From positions 47,352,677-47,416,676 of the forward strand of contig CM048839.1 in the NCBI GenBank assembly GCA_026545765.1: DNA of 64,000 nt, in the 5' to 3' direction. Both the position numbers and the translations under genes were made by a program. Below the pieces are notes generated by a model. The model had not been told where the DNA came from, searched no databases, and saw nothing but the letters and a program-made list of their open reading frames with translations. This DNA comes from Plantago major. Lineage: Eukaryota; Streptophyta; Magnoliopsida; Lamiales; Plantaginaceae. Positions 35,052 through 48,460 of the stretch are shown here, piece after piece. Position 1 is the stretch's first letter. The number at the start of each line of letters is the position of its first letter.

Positions 35052-38000
35052 ATGATGGCGTCTTCATCTGTTTTTTCCGCTCCCACTTTTCACTTCAAAC
35101 CAGTTGCTTCCTCCTCTCGCCGCAATCCCAATTCCAATAAAAATCGGACCTTTATCCAAAAATCCAAACCCCGTAAGCTAAGATCCCGTAACAACCCTCC
35201 ACCGCCCTCCCTCTCCACCGCTGTCGAAGGCGGAGACGCCACCACATTCACCCGCCTACCGCCCAAAGACGACTTTTCCTCCATTAGTTTAGCTTCCCAG
35301 TCTTTTGCCGAAGTTGTCAAGCTTTCCGATGCATCTAGGAAATTCAAGAATTCTGACCGAAAGGGGGGAGAAGGTAATGGGACTGTTACAAGAAATAAAA
35401 TCAGTGAGGATAATATGGTTTTTGAGGCAAATGTTGATTTTGATAGTGATAATGATGGAGAGGGTGAAATGGGCAGTGAGAAAATTGGTTTTGATTATGA
35501 AAGATTTGAGCTTTATGAAGTGGGTTCCGGAGATGAATACGATGACGACGACGACGATTTGGAATTGGATGGAGAAGAGGGTGAGATTGTAACTGGGAGT
35601 GAAGGAGGAGTTGTTGAAGGAGAGGAGGATGTTAAGGAGAAAGAGAAAGGGTTGCCAGCTGTAATGAGGTGCTTCGATAGAGCGAAAATCTTTGTTAAAG
35701 CGGGTGATGGGGGGAATGGTGTGATGGCATTTAGGAGGGAGAAGTTTGTTCCGTTCGGGGGGCCATCGGGCGGGGATGGTGGGAGGGGAGGGAATATTTA
35801 TGTTGAGGTTGATGGGGCGATGAATTCGTTGTTGCCGTTTAGGAAAAGTATTCATTTCCGGGCTGGGAGGGGTGGTCATGGGCAGGGCCAGCAGAAAAAT
35901 GGCCCCAAGGGTAACAGTGTAGTCATTAAGGTGCCACCGGGAACAGTTATAAGGGAGAGCGATGGACATGAGCTGCTCGAGCTGTTACATCCGGGACAGA
36001 AGGCGCTGTTGTTACCAGGAGGAAGAGGCGGGAGGGGAAATGCATCGTTTAAGACGAATATGAATAGGGTACCTAAGATTGCTGAAAATGGCGAAGAAGG
36101 GTCTGAAATGTAAGTGATTTAAGTGAATCCTTTCGTTGAGATTAGTACTAGTTTTATAGACATGATTTGTGTAGAGTCTTAATAGTTTGTAACTGCATGT
36201 GAGTTTTCTTGGTTTCTGAGATTACTACATGGTTTAGCTAGAGAGGTGTGGAATTAATTGATTTATATTAATTCTCTAACTGGATGTGCATAGATTCCTT
36301 AAATCACTGTCAATGAGGCTTAGACTAGTTAGTGTAGTTGACTCAATGTTGTTCCTTGGCGAGAGAACTCAGGTTCAACCTTTGTAGGATGGAGCATTCT
36401 TTTCCAACTGGAGCATTACCTTAGTTGTATCTAGTAGTTGATTTCTCAATACTCATGTTGTAATTAAATGCATTATGCTTCTTGTTCACGACAGTTCTGA
36501 AATAAATGGTTAACTTTTGTGAGCATGACCTGCTATAACATTGTCGATGAGAAAAGTTTGATAACATGCCAAAACTATCTGTTATTGTTAACTGCCTTCA
36601 TGTGTCTGTTTGTATCGACCTAAACAAAGAACTGTTCCCTTACCTTGGTTTTTACATAACTAGTTGGGGTTGACCAGGTGGTTAGACTTGGAGCTTAAGT
36701 TGGTTGCAGACGTTGGAATAGTTGGAGCTCCAAATGCTGGCAAAAGCACACTTCTCAGTGTCATCAGCGCAGCGCAGCCAGCAATTGCAAATTATCCCTT
36801 CACAACTTTGCTTCCAAATCTCGGTGTTGTTTCGTTTGATTACGAAGCTACGATGGTGGTTGCAGATTTGCCTGGGCTGCTAGAAGGAGCACATCGAGGT
36901 TTTGGGTTAGGGCATGAGTTCCTTCGGCATACTGAAAGATGCACTGTCCTGGTAAATTTTGCCCCTATTGCTCCTTCCCCATTTAAAAAAACCCTTTTCT
37001 TAATGGCCCCTTTGCTTCTCAATCTTTTTGCTTTATGGTGCACCTTGTGGATACTGTTATTACCGAATCTGACATGTGACAAATTTGCCAAGTATCCGTA
37101 GTTTTATTTTCTTCCCCCCCCCGCCCCGGAAAGTTCTTTCATCCACATTGTTTTGTTTTATTGTGCTACCAAAGACTCCCCCTTTCAGCTCCTCATAGGT
37201 TCATATGTAATCTAAAATAAGTAGAATAGTTTATAGGACTAACTTGAGAAATTTTACTTCGGAAGTTAGGTTCATATAGTTGATGGCTCGTCTCAGCAGC
37301 CGGAGGAAGAGTTTGATGCTATTCGCCTTGAGCTGGAGATGTTTAATCCAGAACTTTCTGTAAAGCCTTTTATAGTAGCATTTAACAAAATGGATCTACC
37401 AGAGGCGTCCGAAAAGTGGCCTTCATTCAGAAAATCTCTACAAGCACATGGTATTGAACCATTTTGCATGAGTGCAGTCACTACAGAGGGTACACAGGAG
37501 GTTATAACGTCTGCTTATAAGCTTGTACAGCAACACAAAGCAAACGAAGAGCAAGGTCAGAAACTAAACAGTTTCCTATTTCCTCTAGATAATTTGACTC
37601 ATTGTACCAGTAATTGTATCTGCTCATGTCTGTGTGGCTGTGCCGCCTAGTGTTTTGTGATCCATGGGCAGTTCAACTGCAGTGTGCTTTTGCGCCAAAT
37701 GCACTTGAGGATTCTACATTACATGCAGCTGCTCCATTAAAACATCTCTAACGGAATGAAACTCCTGTTTTCTCAAAACTCCGAAGAAGCAGTATGAAAT
37801 ACTGTTACCTTCCATTTTGCATGGGGATATGTGCTATGTGTATTTTTCATTTCTTCTGGAAAAGCTTTACTTAGCTTTTTTTTTTTCTATTTAATGCCAG
37901 GGGTGACAGATCCAGCAGATTTGAATTATGTGGCTGATATGATGAAAAAGCAGCGGTCTGCTCCTATAAAGGAGTTTGATATCTCACAAGACGTAAATAA

Positions 38001-38830
38001 CAACACATGGCATGTCACTGGGTCTGGTTTGCAGCGTTTTGTCCAAATGACCAATTGGAGGTGCATATTAAATGCTTCAATCTTATTTTTTCTTTTGTCA
38101 ATCTCATCAGTTATAGTAGTTTATCAGATATATTTTTGTGTCATTAGTAGCATTTACCCACTTTCACAAAGTATGAAAGTAATATGATAGACGGGTTAAT
38201 TTTAACTTTAATCTAGTTGTCTGTTTTTCTTCCACCTTAGGACGTTAACTTGGCTAATGATCGTCGGAATATTACCAATTTCTCAAGTGACATGTTTTTC
38301 ACTGAGATTGTTGTTGTATTAAGTAAATATAGCACATTTTTCGTGGACTGTCAATCCCTTTAATTTTATAATGTTTGCCTCTCTTCATCCTATGAGCAGA
38401 TATCAAGACTCTGATCGAAGATTTCAACATGTTCTGGAAGCATGTGGTGTAAACAAATCTCTCATTAAGCGTGGCGTGAAGGAGGGTGATACTATTGTTG
38501 TTGGAGAGGTATGTAAAAGACACCCCCTTTGACAAATAGGATCTTATGGGGTTGGATGAAGTCAACCCTGTTGTTTGAAGATATTCTATTAATATGATGT
38601 GGATCTTTAGTTGTAAATGCACAATGAGATCCTATGGTTATTGTACAGAATACTGACTGGGGAAATTGTAATGTTTTGAGTATATGCATCTCGTGTACTT
38701 GGTTGATGGTTCTTTTAATGCCTATTCGTGCCCATCTATTTTCTTATAGATGGAGCTTGTGTGGCACGATGTGGCTGACTCTCCAGGCCCCACGCGTAGG
38801 AGAAGATCGACTACAGAATCAGCTGAATGA
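35052..38830 (+). CDS. OBGC: Chloroplast Obg-family GTPase (OBGC)
   Basis: Six exons: 35052-36109, 36678-36951, 37270-37555, 37901-38060, 38400-38508, 38750-38830. All are GT-AG and in frame: 1968 bp, 655 residues (plant ObgC proteins are about 650-680). Residues 1-60 are Ser/Arg-rich, a plastid transit peptide starting MMASSS. An acidic linker with a run of Asp follows (about 140-200). The Obg domain begins near residue 205 ([20 protein letters not shown] and the Gly-rich [11 protein letters not shown]). The G domain has G1 GAPNAGKST (369-377), the switch Thr in FTTLLPN, G3 DLPG (416-419) and G4 NKMD (483-486). The C-terminal OCT domain has [17 protein letters not shown], and the tail is Arg/Ser-rich. 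Obg GTPases act in plastid ribosome assembly and early chloroplast development. The gene looks intact. Two adjacent Met codons make the start either 35052 or 35055. Confidence 0.94.
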
Positions 38831-40684
38831 TTCTGACCTAATCAGTCATGTTCAACTTGTCACAGTGCAAGCAGTGGAGGTAAGTTTTTTTTTTACTCCA
38901 AGACCATTGCCAACCAAGGTTCTTACTTACATTACATTCTCATCTCAAATATAATTGATGACTACAATCACTCAAGCTATCATAAAGATTTGAATATGGC
39001 CATTTATTATAAAGTTCAATAGTCATGGGTTCATGGAAACTTGCAAATTTTCAGATAAAGAATGCCCATTGAGTGGCATATTACACTTATAGGTGCTAAA
39101 TGGACCAACTTGATCCTTATTGCCATCCTAATTACACTGGAAATCGAGTATCATTAAATGGATGTCTCTTTAAATGCTCGTGCACCTGCTTTTTCCTTTC
39201 CAAGTAATAACCTAGCCACATCTAGTTTCTGTATATGACCAAATCGGGGGCTGTTCTGCTTTTTCTTGATAACATCATATTATTTCTCCCGTGAATTTTT
39301 TCTTTTGGATATTGAACCAACGAGTCAGGACACATATCGACTGTCATTTATTTCTACGACTTGAAATAAATATATTGTTAGTTCCATTTACATGATCAGC
39401 ACTGCGTTGAAGCAATGTTGCTTGATAACTTGATTCTTAGTATCTAGTACAATTGTGTGTGAGATGGTTCAATGCTTTCACATTAATCTGTTCCCGTTTT
39501 CTTGTTTGACTTCAGTATTACCGCATTACAATGATATGAGCCTCTTCACAAGCTTGGCGTGGACTTGGAGAGCCCAGTAAGCTAACAGAGAAGTTTCCAC
39601 GAGTTGGACTACTAACTAATGCTTTCCCAAAAGAGGTCAAGATTGGCCAGGATCAGCGAACTCAATGTCCTGTAAGTCACTTATTATCTGATCCAGGTTT
39701 TCTTTTTAACAGCAAAACAGATATATTAAAAATTAAAGCATACAGATGCCATATGAATGCGTATCTGATCCAGGGTCATTCGTCTTAGATGTGTATCTTC
39801 TCATTTATTCTAGTTGAAGGTTATCTTTAGAAAAACTAGTTGGTAGTGAGCTGGTAGCTGGTTAGGCAGGTGATAATCTAGTGTATATTTGGGGAGTTGT
39901 CAAGTAAATTTGCTTATTTGCTAATTATAGTAATATAAGACAAATGAGTAAAATAAGCTGCCTGAATTAACTTGCCAAATCAAGCTAACTAAGAAGATAC
40001 CGGCTAGGTTTTCATGTAACAAGTTTAGCTCGCTAATAAGCTAGTGCTAACACACCCAAAATCCTGACTTTTTTCTTTTATCTCCCCTTTTGACAGATGC
40101 AATTCTCTGTGTTCCCAGGGCGCATCTGATCTGACAAAGCATCAGCCTCCACTATAAGGAACCCATATCTAGAACTGACTGTAAGATTATCATACAGTAA
40201 CTCTCCGAATAATTATTGTACCTTAAATTATCTTTTTTTTATGAAATATTGAGTTTCTCATATGCTTGAATGGACATTTGTAAATAAAGAAAAGAAGTAA
40301 ATGAGCATCGATTCTTCTCATATATCTAAATCTAGTATAGTAGTATCTGCCTGAATTTGAGTTCGAGCTAAAATTTTGGTAGCTTAACTTAGAAGAATAC
40401 CCGACTAGCATTGTTCAACATATTTCAGAAGCCAACACACCGGCTTCATGTTTAACAGAACTACGGTGTGCACTAGAGAATTTGGAGTTAACTCAGCTGT
40501 GAAAATATATAAAATATTCTCTGCTCATACAGTACAGGTTTTGTTCAAAACATGAGGGTTTTAGCATTTTTCTTTCTTCTTTTATGTTAAATAAAGACGG
40601 TATCCTACGAGTTCTTTTCCCCGTTATTTGGTATAAATTTCATAAGCAAAACCACATGGCTTCATGTTCAACATAAATAGTTAA
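38831..40684. other. OBGC 3' region and intergenic DNA
   Basis: The stretch just after the stop (to 38880) ends in GCAGTGGAG followed by GTAAGT. A pyrimidine tract and CAG lie at about 39513, so the 3' untranslated region may be spliced. No other coding feature is supported. Confidence 0.4.
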
Positions 40685-41125
40685 CTACCATGGGTGTACT
40701 TTTTCTGGAAGATTGGGAGGCAACTCATCTGCGAAATAGATACCATCTTCCTTAGCTGCCCAATAGCATATGCCTGTTGCACATCTGTTGGGGAACCATT
40801 TCCCACTAAAAACATCGAAAGCTATATTCTTGGATTGCCATTTAATACGACACCAGAACAAGGTAAAGATGAGCTTGGTGCAGAAGTGAAAGTTGTAATC
40901 TTGCCAGTAGACAACCGTATGCTCTCCAAGATCGTCATCTCTGGATTTACAGTGTACGGTCATGGGAGGAGAATTCGGGAGCATGTTGACAACATGTACC
41001 TCGAATCTCCTGGTAAAAATACAATTTGGATTGTCTGAAGTTGATGATGTTACATGAGAGTAAAGGTTAGTGGACAAGATGAGAAATGGTAAAAAGTATA
41101 ATTTCATATTTGGGGAATTCTTCAT
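40685..41125 (-). CDS. Self-incompatibility S1-like secreted protein (SPH family)
   Basis: Intronless, 146 residues, the family's usual size. Residues 1-27 or so are a signal peptide (MKLYFLPFLILSTNLYSHVT). The mature part shows the S1 signature: VHVVNMLPNSPPMTVHCKSR, DDDLGEHTVV, a beta-rich YNFHF stretch, TLFWCRIKW, FDVF, then C-x4-C-Y-W followed by EDGIYF. Four Cys (in HCKSR, FWC, RCATGIC) match the conserved disulphide pattern. In Papaver the S1 protein is the pistil determinant of self-incompatibility. Most plant relatives are small secreted proteins of unknown role, and this one should be read that way. The lone ORF is intact. Confidence 0.85.
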   Translation of the reverse strand: MKNSPNMKLYFLPFLILSTNLYSHVTSSTSDNPNCIFTRRFEVHVVNMLPNSPPMTVHCKSRDDDLGEHTVVYWQDYNFHFCTKLIFTLFWCRIKWQSKNIAFDVFSGKWFPNRCATGICYWAAKEDGIYFADELPPNLPEKVHPW

Positions 41126-41512
41126 GCTGTTTGATTGTTTGTGTTTAATTAGAAGTGGAGATCATCTTTTTATACACCACGGATTTTTAATTTTTTTTGG
41201 GAAAAATATGTTTAGCATTCAGCTTTAATTCATATACTACCTTTTATTCATTTTCCAGGAATTCCTAGAATCTACCAATCACCTCAAAACAGAATTTCCT
41301 ATAAATGTCTTGCTTTTCCCTGAAAAACCATTAATTTCAGATCAGTTCAGTTCTGCTTTGTTGTTTTTTATACTATAATTCTATAAATAAATTCAATTCA
41401 ATTATTTTAGTTCAGACGGAAAGAACAGAGCCTTAATAAGATTATATTATGAGATATCATCGTTTATATTTTTGTTATATAATTTTGTCAAAACCTTTAT
41501 CATTATATTTTA

Positions 41513-41750
41513 GGCTTCATTTGGTTTGAGGGAAAATGAGGGAAAAGAAAAAAAATAGGGGAAAAAATAAGATTTTCCTGGAAAAATGTGAGGGAAAAAT
41601 AGCTTTCCTTATTTTGTGGAGATAGATGTATTTTATATAGATTTTCATAAATTTTCTAAGATTTCATGATAACTACCAAATGGTGGAAAATAATATTTTC
41701 TCTTATTTTTTTTTTCTTTTCCTTCATTTTCTCTCAAACCAAATGATGCC
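41513..41750. mobile_element. Harbinger/Tourist-like MITE
   Basis: 238 bp with inverted ends GGCTTCATTTGGTTTGAG and CTCAAACCAAATGATGCC (one mismatch), flanked by the 3-bp repeat TTA (41510-41512, 41751-41753), as made by PIF/Harbinger transposases. The inside is purine-rich on one side and pyrimidine-rich on the other. It sits next to a Stowaway-like terminus (GATGGAGGGAGTA, about 41793-41805), so it may be nested in an older MITE. Confidence 0.75.
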
Positions 41751-42892
41751 TTAAAGCGTAATTTGAAAAAAGTAAAAGTGGGAAACTAATGATGGAGGGA
41801 GTATTTACAAAGTTTTTTTGGTGTCGTATTTCTCACATCCCACCTCCTTGTATTCTCTAAACCATTTTTTTTTAAGAAGCAAACAAGATTTTATTCAAAC
41901 ATCAAAGTATCATCAAGTTACATGGTTTCCTGAATAACTGCTGTATTTCCTGGCGGACATCGGGAAAATTATTACCTAGACCATGTCAATCATTAACTCA
42001 TAGATCATGTGGTGAAGGTTGATTCACATCACTTCGTATAAACATTTAAGTGTGAAACATGCCTATTAAATAAGTAATATGAATTAACCCCCAACACATG
42101 GTCTATAAATTAATTGATAGACTTGGTCTAGGTAATAATTTTTCCGGACATCGTTCACTGCATAAATTGAGAGCAGGAGCTCTTATGCCATTTATCATCT
42201 TTAAAGGGCAGATTCTAGTATAATCTTGTCGAAGCCCTCCAGAAGCCCGGTCGGGCCCATTCCATCCCTACCTATAACCAAACATCATAATTGAACCGTG
42301 ACAAGTGACAACAATAGTGATACAACTCACTCTACCCAAATCTTGTTACATTCTTCATTCAATAATACTGATTTGTTGGACCAAAATATCCTAAATTAAG
42401 AGCCATTGCAACAAAAGTTGGGAACGACTGATCTTATACTTTCATTTCAGTATTTAAATAATCTTGCTTCCTATGTTCCAACGATAGCTTTTCATTTTAT
42501 CATTTTAAATTTTAATCGTCCCAATAAAAACGTTTCATTTCCATTTTTGATAATATTACCTTCTACTTCAGTTAACTAATAAGCACATAGACACTCATAT
42601 TTACAACTTTACAAACCCTCTTCTCTATTTTATTTATTTTTATTAATTTTAAATAATATTCAACTTACCATTTCAACAATTCACTATTAATTTTTAATCA
42701 TTTTTATTATTTTTCAATTTAAATCTTTAAACTTTCTTATTTTATTAACCAATAAATCAAACGGAAATCATTACCCGTAGGTAGCAGTAGTAGTAGCAGT
42801 AGCAGCTTAAGATCGAGAGAGGAGGTGGTCAGTCAAAGACGGGAAAGAAAACTTGTTGGCTTGTTCTAAAACTGGTCAAAGTCCTTATACGG

Positions 42893-42893
<1 letters not shown>

Positions 42894-42940
<47 letters not shown>
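42894..42940. repeat. (AAT)n microsatellite
   Basis: About 15 uninterrupted ATA/AAT triplets. A poly-Leu reading frame on the minus strand is an artefact of this tract. Confidence 0.95.
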
Positions 42941-42941
<1 letters not shown>

Positions 42942-43139
42942 TTATAATCCTATTCCCTAAATTCCGGACAGCCTTAAAAAAATTAAATAAAAGTAAGTGC
43001 AAGTAACTTTGGGCGTTGTGCAAAAATTCTAATTCTGACCAAATGCAATTTTCTGTCAGGATATTTCAACTTTTATTCTGCCAGTACTGATTTGTACAGG
43101 TGTCTTCCCTTAGACAAACAAAAGGAGACCCCTACGCTC

Positions 43140-43836
43140 TAGGGTGTATAAAAAAAAAAAAAAAAAATTGCCCGCGCCGCCCGCCAATTCGTCCGCCGCA
43201 AACAGCATCCACCGGTTAAAATTTTTAAAAATATCCGTCGTGGATCGAAAATTTAATCACCCGCCCGAATGGCGGGTACGGACGAAGTCACCCGCCACCC
43301 ACCCGCCCATGTAAATTATATATATATATTTTTATTTTTGATTATATAGTTATATAGTAAATATAAGAAATAAGAATTAATATGAGTATATGAGAGCATG
43401 AAAGAGAGCAACAAAAAGAACTCATTGATGACTGGAAGAGATAACAAGCAGCAGCAGGTGTTTGGAAGAATTTTTTTTTTATCACCAACATGAGTCCAGT
43501 ACATTTTCATCTAGACTTCTATTTGGAATCAAATGTACTTGTATTTTGGATTTATTGGAACTTATACATATGTATGGTAATTGTACTTGCTTATAGAGTG
43601 TTTTATTTCGTATTGGAACTTATATTTATCTTGTTCGAACATATTATAGCATGTTTATTTTATACGTTGAACCCGCCCGCCATCCACCCGTCATTCATCC
43701 GCTGAAATGTCAACCCACCCGCCGTGGTTTGATAAATTGTTCACCCGCCATGGTTTAATATTTTGTCCACCCGCTATAGGTGGGTCGGTTGAATATTTGG
43801 TAAAAAACCGTCCGCACCCGCCTACGTACACCCCTA
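43140..43836. mobile_element. hAT MITE with GC-rich subterminal repeats, copy 2
   Basis: 697 bp. Ends TAGGGTGTA and TACACCCCTA; 8-bp target duplication CTACGCTC (43132-43139 and 43837-43844, perfect). Subterminal ACCCGCC/GGCGGGT words and an AT-rich middle match copy 1 at 1259-1928. Non-coding. Confidence 0.88.
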
Positions 43837-44084
43837 CTACGCTCACTTCTGCTAAAAAAACATTCACTCGGGCGCACATTTTATCCGGCGACCTAGAACC
43901 GGTAATTTTACTCTAACAAAATCAAACAAATCTTTTATTAAATTTTTATTAATAAGTATAAGAAAAACTTTAGCACTCCAAATTATATTTATTGGCAGTC
44001 GGTTTTAGCGCGGCGATATTTGTACATCTTAGTACCGGTGCTTGTACATAATACTTTAAAATGTCGTTGATAGTTGAATTTATT

Positions 44085-45480
44085 TGGTTTTTGTAAAATG
44101 AAAATATACCCCCTTTTAGATATGATCATTGGATTTAATTCAACAATTACAAATAAGTCCAAAAAATTAATTTTTATTGCATTTTCAACAATTACAAATA
44201 AGTCCAAAAAATTAATTTTTCGTTGACGAGATTAAGTTGAATCTAATTATTGGACTAACAAACATGTCCTTAGTTTATTTTTCACCTTTTTCGATTTTAA
44301 TACACAATATGTCCAGAAAATAAACTAAAAACACAAACATTATTTAAAAAAAAAAACTATAAAAAATAAATAAAAAACAGAATAGTTATTTTAAAAAATT
44401 ATGAAAATAAATAAATAACATAAAAAAATAAAAGAATTATGAATAATAAATAAAAAATAGAAGAATTATTTAAAAAAATATGAAATAAATACAAAGTTGA
44501 AAAATAAATGATAACATAAAAACGTTTATTAAATAAAAAATTGTGAAAAATATAATAAAAATACAAACAAATGTGAAAAACAATACAACATTAATGAACC
44601 CATATTTTCTTTCACTTCTATGGAAGCTCCATCCATGGCATGAAGGTGAAAGGGATTTGTTAGAGATTGATTGATTCATGAATCTGTTGATTGCATCCTG
44701 CCTCCTTCTTTGTTGTTCTGCCTCCTCCTCTCCTCTACACACCCATGCCTCCTCTGCTCCGCTGCTACCTTTCTTCTTCATCGCTTCATCTTCCTCCACT
44801 TTTCAGATATGTCGTCTTGGATGATGTTTTTTGAACGAACAATGACTTCTCATCTGTATATCGAAGTTTAAAACCGAGATTCGTTGAACAGATTGAAGAA
44901 TCAAAGTTTAAGAAAGTTATGGGATTTTAAAGGACTTGATTGAGGTTTGTAAAAATTTAAAGGCCTGTCATTTGAAAATTAGATGAGCCCTAGGGACCTG
45001 TATTGCAATTTAAAAGTTCACCTTATTTACAAAAGTGCCACCCATGCTTTAAAACACGTTTGAAGTTCTGGAAATAGCAAATTGACCATTAACCATTTCA
45101 TATGTATATGTTTGACATGTTAAAATTGAAATGGGTCCCTCATAATGTATTATATTCTATGTTTGACCCTCATGAGGTTTATTAAACTACAATTTAGTTT
45201 ATAAAATGTTTAAGATAAAAATATATCCAAACTTCATTTACATAAGTTACATTCAAGTCCACACATCATCACTAAGTTAATGCTGTTTGGCCAAAACTAA
45301 AAACTGATATTTGAGCAGCGGTAAAAATGCCTTTACCTGGTTATAATTCGCCAAAAGTCAAATTCATGGACTTAGATGTAATTGATTTATATCGAATAGG
45401 ACTTGCATATTATTGTTGATCTAACTGGTACCCATGTGTATTAGAACATCTGAGAGGGGTACTGGATAAAATTCACCTAT
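44085..45480. mobile_element. Possible third Mutator-type MITE
   Basis: The left side (ATACCCCCTTTTAGATATG) and the reverse complement of the right side (TTTTATCCAGTACCCCTCTC) resemble the end blocks of copies A and B. The internal flow is also alike: TTAA-rich arms and a central segment with GGAAGCTCCATCC. I cannot find a clean 9-bp target duplication, so limits are approximate. The A-rich stretch 44340-44530 carries no gene. Confidence 0.35.
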
Positions 45481-45561
45481 ATTTTTATCTTCTACTCCTT
45501 CCTATTTTAGTTATTTTTTTAAAAACTTACGGAGCATTTGCATAATATGAACAAGCTTTCT

Positions 45562-45850
45562 TTTGTGTTTAGGGAATGTAAGTAGCTAGCAGATCTTTTG
45601 TCGAAATTGGCTACTAAGAATTATCTTACGGAGAATTTCCAATATCTCAATAATCCTCCTTTAGTGTGTTTTGATAATGCTAGCTTATTATTTTGGGACT
45701 TTTTTCCAGAGTGGCTTGATATGTATTTAAATAAGCACCTAGATGTGATTTTATGTGCCTTGTAAAGAAGTCCGATACCATGGCTTGATGTACTTGCACC
45801 TTTCTTTTGGTAGTAATATAACTATGTTTCCTTTAATTCGTTGAAAAAAA
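45562..45850 (+). pseudogene. LINE 3' tail (RNase H-like end of ORF2)
   Basis: Plus-strand reading gives FVFRECK, a stop, then LADLLSKLATKNYLTENFQY, FDNASLLFWDFFPEWLDM and a terminal stop at 45763. This is the usual end of the RNase H-like domain of plant LINEs (RExNxxADxLAKxA motif). A 3' untranslated stretch follows and ends in a short A run (GTTGAAAAAAAG). It is a severely 5'-truncated, dead copy. Confidence 0.6.
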
Positions 45851-48074
45851 GTAAGTTTGGGGACCTATTTGAAATTTACAAAGGTAAATCTACAAAGAAA
45901 GCAAAAGAAATGAGCACGAAAACAAATGAAAGAGGAAAAGAAGAAAATGAACTCGATGTTCGGAGTGTTTGGTTAAAGATTAGATTTCTCAATTCCATGA
46001 GTGTAGCCAAATACTCCGTTGAATTTTGCAAACAAGCGAACTAAGTAGAAAGAAAGTATGGAACACGAACATTCCACCACATTGGAATGCGATCAATCAT
46101 AATCAAGGAGGGGCACATTTGAATCACACGAAGCACATGAACCGAATACCCATGATTCATACATGTACCAAATCGTACTCGCACTATGCTTCAATTATAA
46201 GGTTCTGCAAGGGGAAATGAACAAACAAACCAAAAATATGACTTTCTGATGGGATCAGAAACTATAAAGTCACCTAAACCCATACATATTATAAACTCAA
46301 ACACCAAAAAAATCAAATCACAAACTCTACGAAGGTCAACCAGCAAAGCTAGCAATAACATGACATGTTCAATTGATTCACCCTGGAATATGGAGGTTTT
46401 CTACCCTAGATTCAAGCAGCGAAAGATTAATTTTTTCCCCTCCGTACAGAACTATCTGATAACGAATGATTAACAAAGAAAACACGTTAGGCATATTGAC
46501 TAATAAGAAAGTTTACACATACTGAAATAGTGTATTCTCTACTACGTAGCTCACCGGTTCAACACTCACGATCATGCAAGCGTCTTCCAGTTTGTTTGAG
46601 AATGCTACAAATCTATTGATGTTTGATGATTTTCACTAATATTTACTTTCTCCATATACTATAATTATTGTTTACCAGTTCAAAGAACGTTAGAATGCAA
46701 TTAATAAAGATGAGAAATTAATATACTTCAGTCAGTTCTTTTATTTATTTATTTATTTTTAACTGAGTAACTGACCTATCCGTTTTGAATGAAATGGTGA
46801 GATCACGATCATCACGTGGAGAAGTTGTTGCAATTGCAACACTTCCCACCAACAAATGGTCAAAGCCCATTTGTCTTTTTTCTTCTTCAATTACCTTCAA
46901 CTCGTTAATTTCGGTCAAGATAATTTTCAACTATTTAATCAAATTAAACAATCAAGTCATTCTAATAGAATACATCTCAAATATTTAAATAAATTGATCT
47001 TATCAATTATTTAATCGATTAACAAATTAATCTAATCAATTAATTAATCATACCAGCATTACTAATTGTGAGTGTGAAACCATATAGTGTGATCCATAGG
47101 CCCTTGTGAATTGACCACTAATTAGATTACGGTTGTATAAAACTCTAGGCTGCTTAATCCAAACAACGTCAATCCCAAGGTACATTTGCGAGGATGCAAA
47201 CTTTTAACCTAGAATGTAGAGTTCTTAATGATACAGTCCTTTCATTCGCGATTACTCAATTAAGTCTGTGGCTCAATTTGTGTCTACCCTTTACAGCTTA
47301 ATTATGTCGTATCATTAACCAGTTGACATTTTGATCATATTCAATTTATTTGAATATATCGTGCTTTGGCCAAAGTCTTAATGGTCCAACATGGTTATGA
47401 GAACACTAGTGTTCTCTCAGAGTCTATTCGAGGAATGGATTCTATATTGGCTCACATTCTATATTTACACATATCAGGATGAACCCAATGCAAGCCGTAT
47501 CTACTCTCATGGAGTGCAAACATTGGACATGGGTCAAAGTTCATCGTTCCATATGTATTACAACATTGACATCAAGTCAAAGGACTATTACATTACCCTA
47601 CAAGCCAATAATACCGTATACACAGAAATAGAATCTACCAAACAGTTTCTCGGTAGGTATACCGATACTTCTCTAAGAGTATCTATGCGTCATTCAGAAG
47701 TATAATCCTTTATATTCGTGAGACTGACTATATCCTCTAAGGAAGTGATGCGACCACATACCGACTTATCTCATATTATCGATATCATTTTTTTTCTCTC
47801 GATAATCCTTAGTCGGGGTAAGTTTATGAGTTATGTTACGTTTCCCAAGTTCTCACACACTTGGCAACTAAAATAAACTCAAGGGGCAATTAGCATATAA
47901 AACGACATATATATAGATAACATATCAATATGAGAATATAACATTTATATAATAATGTAATATAATATATAAAACCTCAAATTACACTGAATGTGATAAT
48001 AGCACAATCATCCTCAAATAAGATTGTCTCTAGGACATTATACAAATCACCAAATGCGTAGGCAATTCTCTGTA
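45851..48074. other. Repeat-like DNA, no gene supported
   Basis: Several short open frames exist but none carries a motif I recognise. GTCTCTAGGACATTA near 48024-48043 looks like an LTR-proximal motif of copia elements, so part of this may be retroelement debris. Otherwise I see nothing definite. Confidence 0.35.
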
Positions 48075-48460
48075 CACTACAAGATATCCGCAAAATAGCA
48101 ACCGAATTTTCTCGTCGACGGATTCGATACGAATTGCCAATTCACCCAAAACTAGTATCTGATCCGTCATTATTTAGCGATGGATACTAACCGCCGCTAA
48201 CCCATTACTATTTAGCAATATAATTTGCCATCCGTGCCTAATCAGTATTGTGTTTTGGTAATGAAATATTATATTGAAAATACTTAGAGACAGATTAGGG
48301 TTTTTCTGTCCCGAATTCGTAGCTATCTAGCGACAGAATTTGTCATGCGTCTCTAAATAGTATTTTCTTTTAAAATACAAAAAATTATTGAAAACACTAA
48401 GAGACAGATAAGAATTTTCGTTGCTGATTTAGCGACGGATTTGTTTTGTCGTTGATAATG
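48075..48460. mobile_element. CACTA transposon left-end fragment
   Basis: Starts CACTACAAGATATCCGCAAA and continues with decayed subterminal repeats (GACGGATTCG, TTTAGCGATGGA, TAGCGACAGAAT, TTTAGCGACGGATTTG). They resemble those of the 25-32 kb element but are more divergent. No right terminus or transposase. Confidence 0.65.

Noticed and set aside
35289..35969. 226-residue minus-strand frame
   Set aside because: It is the antisense shadow of OBGC exon 1, with no motif of its own.
42829..43023. Minus-strand frame with a poly-Leu run
   Set aside because: Created by the (AAT)n microsatellite.
47391..47705. 104-residue plus-strand frame
   Set aside because: No recognisable motif, signal peptide or splice context. 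The surroundings look like retroelement debris.
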